From positions 1 to 17,609 of the forward strand of contig DATJXA010000006.1 of NCBI GenBank assembly GCA_035500675.1: a DNA stretch of 17,609 nucleotides, in the 5' to 3' direction. A program made the translations under genes and the position numbers. Below, piece after piece: positions 7,752 to 14,767 of the stretch; the first letter of the stretch is position 1, and each line of letters opens with the position of its first letter. The DNA is from JAGVPT01 sp035500675 (GTDB lineage: Bacteria; Bacteroidota; Ignavibacteria; UBA10030; UBA8401). A model generated the notes under the pieces. The model saw nothing but the letters and a program-made list of their open reading frames with translations. It did not search any database and was not told where the DNA came from.

Positions 7752-8494
7752 GGTTGCCTGACCTTCTGAAGGACGACGTAAAATATGAACTTTGGGATGC
7801 CGAAAAGATATCTATTCCATAACCGGCGCGGCTCCTGAAATAGCCGGAAAAGCCATTCCAAATGGATTGCTCGTAAAACTTTAGGCGCTCGTTTTTTTTC
7901 TCTGGAAATATACCCTATCCCTCCACCAACGACAATTGAAACCGGGACATGAAGGCCATCATGATGCTTCCAAAGCCAATAGTCTTGCTTAGGCGTGCCC
8001 ATGCCCACCAACAACACATCGGCGTTACTTTCCTTGATAAGTCGAACGACGGCTTCGTCTTCAAGGTCGATGAATCCATGGTGCGCTCCCGCAAAGCCAA
8101 TGCCGGGAAATCTATCCCGGATCCTTTTCCCCAAAGCGCGTACAACAATTTCAGTATCTCCAAGAAAAAAAATCCGCCAGTGTTGGGCATTCGCCTCCTG
8201 CAAGAGCAACTCGTATAGATCAGTCCCGTTTAATAATCTTTTGAACGCCTTTTGTCGCCCGTACAAGAACCGTCCGGCGGTAAAAATCCCGTATCCATCC
8301 GGCAGGATAATATCATATTTTCTGTAGAGATCGACAAGAGCGGAATCGGCCCGACCGAGCACTGTGTGGAAAAAATGCGGCTGGACAATTGTCAATGCGC
8401 TCTTCGTTTTCACACTTTGACGGATACTGTCTATGATGTCTTTATAATCGGTAACACAAAACGGTATTCCGAGAATGTCGATGTTATTTGCCAT
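7748..8494 (-). CDS. WecG/TagA/CpsF-family glycosyltransferase (GT26)
   Basis: This 248-residue protein is full length for the family. Hallmarks in order are I-L-P-D-G-Y-G-I (63-70, with D66 in the place of the catalytic aspartate of TagA), F-F-L-G-D (109-113), L-L-V-G-M-G-T-P-K-Q (161-170), V-G-G-G-I-G (189-194) and the basic C-terminal tail E-W-L-F-R-L-F-Q-E-P-R-R-L (213-225) that binds the membrane in relatives. Family members add N-acetylmannosamine or a related sugar to undecaprenyl-PP-GlcNAc on the cytoplasmic face, as the second step in making a repeat unit or linkage unit. The exact sugar is unknown. The start overlaps the upstream glycosyltransferase gene by 11 bases, with AGGA at 8498-8501. 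Its TGA is shared with the GTG of the peptidase gene. Confidence 0.92.
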   Translation of the reverse strand: MANNIDILGIPFCVTDYKDIIDSIRQSVKTKSALTIVQPHFFHTVLGRADSALVDLYRKYDIILPDGYGIFTAGRFLYGRQKAFKRLLNGTDLYELLLQEANAQHWRIFFLGDTEIVVRALGKRIRDRFPGIGFAGAHHGFIDLEDEAVVRLIKESNADVLLVGMGTPKQDYWLWKHHDGLHVPVSIVVGGGIGYISREKKRAPKVLRAIHLEWLFRLFQEPRRLWNRYLFGIPKFIFYVVLQKVRQP

Positions 8495-9623
8495 CGTTCC
8501 TGTTTATCGGTAGGAATAATCTGTACACTTCTATAGTTTGATCGATGAACCGGTCATAGCTATACTCGTTGAGAAATTTTTCGTGAGCATTTTTTCCAAG
8601 CTCTTTTGCCAGATCGGGTCGTTCTAGAAGACGCGCGATGGCGGCGGCGAGTTTGGCCGGGTTCTTTGGAGGAACAAGAATGCCTGTCTCGCCGTTGAGA
8701 ATGAACTCCGGTACGCTGCCGACCTCTGTCGCAATATGCGGCTTGGCGAGACTGGCGGCTTCGAGAATCGTGTAAGGCAATCCTTCACGGATCGATGACA
8801 ATACCATGAAATCGGAAACGTTGAACAGAGCCTCTACGTTATATGTGCCCTTAAGAAAAAGAATATGATCCTCAATTTCCTCCGACCGGACCAAAGCTTT
8901 CAGCATCCCTTCCTCGCCTCCATCTCCCAGGATTACGAAAACAACGTGCTCAATCCTTCCCTGCTTTTTGAGGATGCCAATCGCCCGAAGAAGTGTAGCC
9001 CGGTCTTTGGAGGCAAATAGCTGGCCGACGCTTGCGACAATTGTCGATTTAGCAGGCGTACCCAATTCTTTTAAGACAAGTCCCCTTTCATTCTCCTCGT
9101 ACTTCCTCAGAGGGAGAATTCCATAATTGATGGGACGAACTTTTTCCCTGCTCTTGCCAAAACGTTCGACAAGCGTGTCCCCAACTGCCTTACCACACGC
9201 TATCGTAAAATCTCCGAAAACTGAACCATAGCGTAATGATGTGAAAAAGTTATGACAAGTTGAAATATGTGGAATCTGTGTTCGCCGTGCAAGAACCCGG
9301 CCCAGTGCATCCGTGTAACGCTTATGGCTATGGACAAGGGACAACTTTTCGGAAACAATAATTTTCTTCAGGACACTGTATGCAGATAGAAGCCCCCGGA
9401 GGCTTTTGCGTCCGGAGCCGGGAGTGTACAGCGAGAGGTTGACGAAAGGAATTTGATCATGGAGCCGGCTTCGAAATGGTCCGTCGGTTGCCGCCACAAT
9501 TGAACGGATCCCTCGTTCTTCAAGCCCGTTGGCCAAATCTGCGACATGCCGCGCTACTCCACCCGGATCCATTTCATCCGTCAACAAGAGTATTTTTGAA
9601 CTTTGGGCCGCACCGGATCTCAT
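8484..9623 (-). CDS. glycosyltransferase family 4 (GT-B fold)
   Basis: This 379-residue cytoplasmic enzyme has a typical GT4 layout. The N-terminal acceptor-side domain begins I-L-L-L-T-D-E-M-D-P-G-G-V (11-23), with G-G-V in the usual glycine-rich loop, and includes S-H-K-R (99-102). The C-terminal nucleotide-sugar domain begins near 195 (A-S-V-G-Q-L). It contains L-G-D-G (232-235) and the donor-binding E-G-L-P-Y-T-I-L-E (280-288), the EX7E motif with E280 and E288, then G-S-V-P-E (302-306) and N-G-E-T-G-I-L-V (310-317). It is a retaining transferase by family; donor and acceptor are unknown. The ATG at 9623 has AAGG at 9631-9634. The gene follows the preceding transferase by 23 bases and overlaps the WecG-type gene, so they are clearly in one operon. 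Confidence 0.92.
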   Translation of the reverse strand: MRSGAAQSSKILLLTDEMDPGGVARHVADLANGLEERGIRSIVAATDGPFRSRLHDQIPFVNLSLYTPGSGRKSLRGLLSAYSVLKKIIVSEKLSLVHSHKRYTDALGRVLARRTQIPHISTCHNFFTSLRYGSVFGDFTIACGKAVGDTLVERFGKSREKVRPINYGILPLRKYEENERGLVLKELGTPAKSTIVASVGQLFASKDRATLLRAIGILKKQGRIEHVVFVILGDGGEEGMLKALVRSEEIEDHILFLKGTYNVEALFNVSDFMVLSSIREGLPYTILEAASLAKPHIATEVGSVPEFILNGETGILVPPKNPAKLAAAIARLLERPDLAKELGKNAHEKFLNEYSYDRFIDQTIEVYRLFLPINRNDGK

Positions 9624-9646
9624 TGCATATCCTTGACAATAAATTC

Positions 9647-10819
9647 TTATGCCCGACGAAGAAGTCGATCACAGAAGTCTATCAACGCAATAATTCTTTC
9701 ATGCCACGTGTTATGCCGTAAAAAATCCTGCATCGCTTTCGCAGGTATCCATCCATCTTTACTGTGCAAAATCTTTTCAACCTTGGATATAAATTCTTTG
9801 TGATCCCTGGCCACATGGATCACATCCCTAAAATAATCGCTGTCTGGAAAATTAGTAGAGACGATCTGCAGCGAGGCTGAAAGTAAATCATAAACTCGTA
9901 AAGGGCTTCCCTCGATATTTTGCCGATACGGAAGGATGCCAACGTCAAAACTTTCGACCCTTCGAGACAATCGATCCGGAGGCATCGGTGGTATGAGAGT
10001 AATATTCTTCGCTCTGTGGAGTGCCCGGACATATTTTCCCGCCGTGCCGATATTCTCAATGGTGCAGTTCTGAAAATGGTCGGCAAGGTTTAATAACAAC
10101 GCAACATCAATATTGTCAGTGATTCTCCCGAGAGTGCCGATAACGGGGTGCTCGGATTTCCTTTCGCCTTTTGAAGAGGATTCAATACGGTCGGGTGGGT
10201 CGTAGCTTCCATTTCGAATGAGACAGACGTCTGAAGGTTTACGCAAGCGTAGCATAGACTTAAAATTAGCGTCGGTGTGAGCAACAATGCCGTCCGCATC
10301 TGAGACCAAATCATTAAAGCGTTGTTCCATCTTTGCGTACACTGCCGCGTTCCGAGCATACGTCGTTGTCGGGTCTTGATAATCGAACGCTGTTAAGGAG
10401 AAATGGCTCTTGTATTGGTTGATATATCCGTCCCACCAGAAGGGCATTCCAATGATCGCAACGATGGGATCTTTTACCGTCGAGATTTTCTTATCGAACC
10501 ACTTTTTAAATAACCATCTGTCGAAGTCGGGTGTGAAACTCCCTCTATAAAATGTGGGAAGCATCGGCGGCGACCAAATCTCCATCAAATCCGAAACGTA
10601 ATTGAACCGTATATTCTCCCTGCGCAACGGATAAAAAAATGCTGCGGCAGTTTCGCGCACAACGCCGGCGAATGAAGAAGGAGGATTGATATAGATCGTA
10701 CGACACCCCGCTTTTGATAATTCGATCGCAAACGCCCTCGACCTGCTATGCTGACTTTCCCAGGAATGAGGGGCGAAGATGAGGTACGTTATTTCTTGAC
10801 TTGGCATTTCGACGGACAT
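9647..10819 (-). CDS. GT-B glycosyltransferase, TuaH-like
   Basis: This 390-residue protein has no membrane segment. The N-terminal half has Y-L-I-F-A-P-H-S-W (12-20) and D-A-D-G-I-V-A-H-T-D (174-183). That is the 'switch point' seen in transferases related to TuaH (teichuronic acid) and other glycosyltransferase 1/4-like proteins. The C-terminal Rossmann half starts near 226 (V-I-G-T-L-G-R-I). It holds D-V-G-I-L-P-Y (292-298), N-I-E-G-S-P-L-R-V-Y-D-L-L (301-313) and a terminal helical segment with W372-H373-E374. It lacks a clean EX7E motif but keeps the equivalent G-S-P-L-R/K-x-Y-D/E pattern. The donor sugar is unknown. Start ATG at 10819 is chosen for length; an in-frame ATG at 10807 is possible because neither has a strong ribosome-binding site. 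Confidence 0.85.
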   Translation of the reverse strand: MSVEMPSQEITYLIFAPHSWESQHSRSRAFAIELSKAGCRTIYINPPSSFAGVVRETAAAFFYPLRRENIRFNYVSDLMEIWSPPMLPTFYRGSFTPDFDRWLFKKWFDKKISTVKDPIVAIIGMPFWWDGYINQYKSHFSLTAFDYQDPTTTYARNAAVYAKMEQRFNDLVSDADGIVAHTDANFKSMLRLRKPSDVCLIRNGSYDPPDRIESSSKGERKSEHPVIGTLGRITDNIDVALLLNLADHFQNCTIENIGTAGKYVRALHRAKNITLIPPMPPDRLSRRVESFDVGILPYRQNIEGSPLRVYDLLSASLQIVSTNFPDSDYFRDVIHVARDHKEFISKVEKILHSKDGWIPAKAMQDFLRHNTWHERIIALIDFCDRLLRRA

Positions 10820-10870
10820 TAAAGATTAGGCGAGGGCTCTTCGTTTATCACTGATAGAACCATCGATCGA

Positions 10871-11842
10871 CTATGGAGCGAAATAGTTGCTCCTTCCCGC
10901 TATTCCTCTAAATATATTTCCAATGCTCTCAGCAATCCCAGACCCTCGCAACAATCGAAATATTTTGTCCCCCATGCAACTCGCAAGGAAGTATCTCCAG
11001 ACGATAACGATATGCGGCCTGTAGAAAAGGATTGGGATGAAATATCTTCGAGCATTGGACATCGTGCCATGATAATATTCCAATTGACCGAGCTGAAGAA
11101 TTCTTTCCTTTTTGCTGCCCCACGTCGCTACTTGATATTGTTGTTCCAGATAGCGTTTTGCCATCTCATACGTATTTCGTAATTGGGCCTCTTTGAATTT
11201 TACCGAAATAGATGTGGAAGGGGATCTTTTTTTTATCAAACCGTCGGAGATGTTGCTGAATTTTGCGACATCCAAAATTTTTAGCCATAAATCATAATCG
11301 ACTGCGGCAATGAGCTCTTCGTTGAATGGTCCCGCTTTCTCGAGAATCTCTCTTCGAATCATTGCAGCAGGAAAACACATCGAACATTGCACCGGCATCC
11401 AATGAACGATTTCTTCGTGCGTTGTTGGGAGATGCTTTTCTCTCACGAGTTGACCGGAAGAGTCGACCAACAGGTATGAGCTGCTGATCGCGGTGATCGT
11501 CGGATCATCGACAATGGCTTGACGTTGCCGTAACAATCGGTCCGACGATGCGATATCATCCGAATCCATAAATGCAATCCAGCTTGCGGTTGTTTGAGAA
11601 AGGGCGAAATTGAGCGCGCTCCCTCTTCCAGCGTGGCTTCTGTTGAATATCCTCATTCTGGGATCGGGGTGTTTTCGTATCTCGCTGAGTGTTGTGTCTT
11701 CCGAGCCGTCATCGACAATGATAAAATCAAAATCTTTGTACGTCTGGCGCAAAATGCTGTCTATAGCTTCTCCCACATGGTCAGCTTGATTATAGACAGT
11801 CATGATGACAGAAAGTGTGTCGGGCATGAGAGAATTTGGCAT
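10871..11842 (-). CDS. glycosyltransferase family 2 (GT-A fold)
   Basis: This 323-residue protein opens directly with the GT2 signature L-S-V-I-M-T-V-Y-N-Q (10-19), followed by S-I-L-R-Q-T-Y-K-D (29-37), the nucleotide-binding V-D-D-G-S (43-47) and the metal-binding F-M-D-S-D-D (91-96). The first 200 residues or so are the catalytic domain. The remainder is helical, rich in aromatic and basic residues, and may rest on the membrane, but no clear transmembrane helix is present. It is an inverting transferase by family that would extend the lipid-linked glycan; the sugar is unknown. ATG at 11842 has GAAGCGG directly before it, and an ATG five codons later is an alternative. It is separated from the fusion gene by 82 bases and from the next gene by 51 bases. 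Confidence 0.92.
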   Translation of the reverse strand: MPNSLMPDTLSVIMTVYNQADHVGEAIDSILRQTYKDFDFIIVDDGSEDTTLSEIRKHPDPRMRIFNRSHAGRGSALNFALSQTTASWIAFMDSDDIASSDRLLRQRQAIVDDPTITAISSSYLLVDSSGQLVREKHLPTTHEEIVHWMPVQCSMCFPAAMIRREILEKAGPFNEELIAAVDYDLWLKILDVAKFSNISDGLIKKRSPSTSISVKFKEAQLRNTYEMAKRYLEQQYQVATWGSKKERILQLGQLEYYHGTMSNARRYFIPILFYRPHIVIVWRYFLASCMGDKIFRLLRGSGIAESIGNIFRGIAGRSNYFAP

Positions 11843-11924
11843 CCGCTTCGAACGGCGAATTCCTATAGATTTTATCGCCGTGGCTATCGTTAAGGTGAGT
11901 TATCGTTTCAGGTCAAGATTAAGA

Positions 11925-14501
11925 TCATCCCTCAAAAACGCAACGTTCATACACCTTCGCCGTCGATTCGACAGCTTGCTGTAGAGTCGTCTCATCGCAA
12001 AATTGTCCGATCGCCTGTCGAAATTCCGCACGCGTGCGCGTCAATGATGACTCCAAAGCATTCTTCAACCCGTCCGACGAAAGGTGGTCGTACATGATAC
12101 CGATACGGTGGCGCTCAAATATCTCGGGGAACCAGCCGAGGTCGGGAACGATGATTGGACACTCGAAACTGGAAAATAACATCGCCGTCCCGGAATGGAG
12201 AATTTCACGAAAGGGCAGAACGCCGAAATCGGCGCTCCGCAAATACAATTGTGTTTCGTCCTCTGGAATATGCCGATTAACGATAGTAATGCGCTCGTCG
12301 TCCGAAGCGTTATCGCGTATTTCATTTTCCAGCTTTGCGTCGCAAAATTCCCCCACGATGAAGAGCCGGACGGGAACTCCCGGCTTCCACCTGCGGAAGA
12401 TTTCGACCAATTCAGAAACTCCCTTATAGAGAAACACCTTTCCAAAAAAAAGGAACATGACCTCGTTGCGCCGTATCCCCAGCTTCCGGCGTGCAAGATC
12501 GACCGTGACGGAATCAGGATACATTCCCCGGTAATGCGGATGCGGAGTAAACCATACTTCTTCACTCCTTCCGTAAGCGTGCCACAGCAATTCCTTCCCT
12601 TTCAGCGAAAGCGAGATTATTTCATCGCTCAAAATAGCCAATGAAGCAAGGAAGAATTTCTCGACCTTCCGGTGCGCAAAATCGTGGGCGCGTTCGTTAT
12701 GACATGTCCATACAACTTTAATGCCGCAGAAGCGGCATAACACTATCCCGAGGAGAAATCGAACCGCCTTGAAGAATGAAACGAATGCGCTTTTACTATT
12801 ATATACGCGATGCACAAAATGAAAATGCAGTATATGGGTGGACAATTCCCGGTCCGTTTTCCTTTCGGCTCTCCGTTCAAACAGTAAGCGCGGGAGTTGA
12901 ATCACGAAATTTCGAAAGTTTAACTCCCGCATAGCGATGTTTGGATACTCCCTTCCGATGGCCGCATGCAATGCGGTCAAATGAGGATTCCAATCGTTCG
13001 ACAATGGGTCAACATACACAACTTCTTTTTGCCGCACTACAGAATCTCGGCTGTGCGAAAAATCGAACATGCGGAAGGACTGAACAATATTTCTCGTCAA
13101 GCGATAGGCTGTAGGGAACAGTCCGCGCAGCAGCAAGAAAACAAGAAAGCCTGCAACTAAAACAGTCGCAATGGCCCAAGCCACAGGACGATGCGAACGC
13201 TCGGCAATCGTCACGATTGGAGAAACGCCGCAATAGACTCCACAAGAGATCGCGATGCCCGGCACCCACTGCCAAAATATTGGTTTCAATGAAAGTAAAA
13301 AGCTCCGATGCAAAAGGAATAAGAGCAAGAACATTAATAGCGAATTAAAAATAAACAAACTCGCCGCCACGCCCACAATGCCCCAATGCACTCCGAGTAA
13401 AAAACTGATAACAAGTACTGGGGCCGCCACGATCGCATACAACATAAATCTGTGAGAATCTCCGATCGACAACATTGCGGATCCTGCGAGCGAGAGGAGC
13501 GATTGGCGCATCGCTTCAAGAACGAGTATTTGCATTACCGGAATTGCCGGTAACCATCGATCACCGATAACCAACGGGACGAAGAGTGGGGCGACGACAA
13601 AAATGAATGCTAAGAGGGGAAGGGAAAGGACGGTGATGAATTGCGTATCGCGGCAGAACATCGCAAATACCTTTTCCTTCGATGTCTGCAGGCGGGCATA
13701 GACGGAAAGCGCCATCTGGTTCATGACGCCCGAAATGATCTCCTGCTGGAACGTAATGATGCGGTATGAGAAATTGTACATCCCGAGAGCAAAAGCCCCC
13801 AGCATCTTGCCCACGATCGCGTCATCGAAATACTTGCTGACAAAATTCAAAGAATTAAACGATGCGACGTGCTTCCCAAAACGAATTAAGCCGGATGTAT
13901 CTCTAAGGCGAAAACGAAACGAAGGCCTCCATTCCACACTCATCCACAGCCACACGGTGCGGATGAGCGATGTAAGAATATTCTGAACGACAAAAACCCA
14001 CACGGACGCAGAGTATGAAAGGACGACAAATGCGACGGCCACTCCAATCGCAGTCCCGAACGCATCGATGCGGGCAAAGACCCGAAAATCGAATCGCCTG
14101 CTTATCAGGGCGCGCGGAACGATTTGCAAAGCGACAAGAGGGACGACCCAAATTGCGATGCGGATCAACGTCGCAAACGATGGAAGAGCAAACCATGATC
14201 CGATGTATCCTGCCGAGAGACAAATAATCGCAGAGACCAAGAGAGAAGAAAAGAAAACGGCCCAAAAGACGGAAGAGAACTGCTCGTTCTGCACAGAGTC
14301 CTTCTGTACTAGAGCGCTCCCCATGCCGAATTCTACGAGAATTCCGCTGACAGTGGTAAAGATCGTTACGACGGCAAAAAGGCCAAAATCTTCGGGGGAG
14401 AGATAACGCGCGAGGACGAGAAGAAAAACGATCTGAGCAACGCCCTGAAAAAAACGCAAACCCACTTGCCAGGGATATTCTCGAAGTTGAACCTCAGACA
14501 T
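11925..14501 (-). CDS. fusion of Wzx/PST-type polysaccharide flippase and GT-B glycosyltransferase
   Basis: This 858-residue protein has two parts. Residues about 1-470 are a MOP-superfamily flippase of the WzxC/PST type. It opens with G-L-R-F-F-Q-G...L-L-V-L-A-R-Y-L-S-P-E-D-F-G-L-F (14-42), the usual N-terminal signature, and has about twelve to fourteen hydrophobic segments ending near 460. Residues about 493-858 are soluble and GT-B-like: T-C-H-N-E (599-603), F-F-G-K-V-F-L-Y-K-G (685-694), F-I-V-G-E (714-718), S-A-D-F-G-V-L-P-F (756-764) and H-S-G-T-A-M-L-F-S-S-F (769-779). The flippase would move lipid-linked glycan across the inner membrane and the transferase would act on the cytoplasmic side. 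No stop or frameshift separates the halves. Start ATG at 14501 has only a weak purine-rich leader. Confidence 0.88.
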   Translation of the reverse strand: MSEVQLREYPWQVGLRFFQGVAQIVFLLVLARYLSPEDFGLFAVVTIFTTVSGILVEFGMGSALVQKDSVQNEQFSSVFWAVFFSSLLVSAIICLSAGYIGSWFALPSFATLIRIAIWVVPLVALQIVPRALISRRFDFRVFARIDAFGTAIGVAVAFVVLSYSASVWVFVVQNILTSLIRTVWLWMSVEWRPSFRFRLRDTSGLIRFGKHVASFNSLNFVSKYFDDAIVGKMLGAFALGMYNFSYRIITFQQEIISGVMNQMALSVYARLQTSKEKVFAMFCRDTQFITVLSLPLLAFIFVVAPLFVPLVIGDRWLPAIPVMQILVLEAMRQSLLSLAGSAMLSIGDSHRFMLYAIVAAPVLVISFLLGVHWGIVGVAASLFIFNSLLMFLLLFLLHRSFLLSLKPIFWQWVPGIAISCGVYCGVSPIVTIAERSHRPVAWAIATVLVAGFLVFLLLRGLFPTAYRLTRNIVQSFRMFDFSHSRDSVVRQKEVVYVDPLSNDWNPHLTALHAAIGREYPNIAMRELNFRNFVIQLPRLLFERRAERKTDRELSTHILHFHFVHRVYNSKSAFVSFFKAVRFLLGIVLCRFCGIKVVWTCHNERAHDFAHRKVEKFFLASLAILSDEIISLSLKGKELLWHAYGRSEEVWFTPHPHYRGMYPDSVTVDLARRKLGIRRNEVMFLFFGKVFLYKGVSELVEIFRRWKPGVPVRLFIVGEFCDAKLENEIRDNASDDERITIVNRHIPEDETQLYLRSADFGVLPFREILHSGTAMLFSSFECPIIVPDLGWFPEIFERHRIGIMYDHLSSDGLKNALESSLTRTRAEFRQAIGQFCDETTLQQAVESTAKVYERCVFEG

Positions 14502-14767
14502 AATTTCGTTTCAACCGAATGATATTCAGGCGAGATGTCGTTAGCCGAAAAACTTCGTAGCTATTTTGCGTTTGAGTATTTTTCAGTCAGTGCGTACGGT
14601 GGTATTCCGACGAGAGGACGTCGGGCGCCGCATCCTAACGTCTTGTATAGCGCTTCGTGTATTCGAACGCGCCGTGAATTCGACGATGGCGTCTCAGCAA
14701 ATCCAGTAAATCGGAGGGACTACGTTGCTTTGCTAAATATTTTCAGGATCCAAATTCGATGTCTTCC
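14502..14767. other. 266-bp gap between EF-G2 and the glycan operon
   Basis: I see no convincing gene in either strand. On the minus strand it holds one GC-rich hairpin (14607-14612 pairing with 14619-14624, 6-base loop) that is not followed by a T-run, and a TATACA box with no good partner 16-18 bases upstream. As the longest gap in the right half, it is the natural place for the promoter of the glycan/peptidase operon, but I cannot identify that promoter with confidence. Confidence 0.4.

Noticed and set aside
11853..11880. Imperfect hairpin before the GT2 gene considered as a regulatory element
   Set aside because: The stem is six pairs around a 16-base AT-rich loop, weak enough to arise by chance.
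14607..14624. Hairpin with a 6-bp GC-rich stem considered as the EF-G2 terminator
   Set aside because: It is about 145 bases past the EF-G2 stop and has no T-run on the minus strand.
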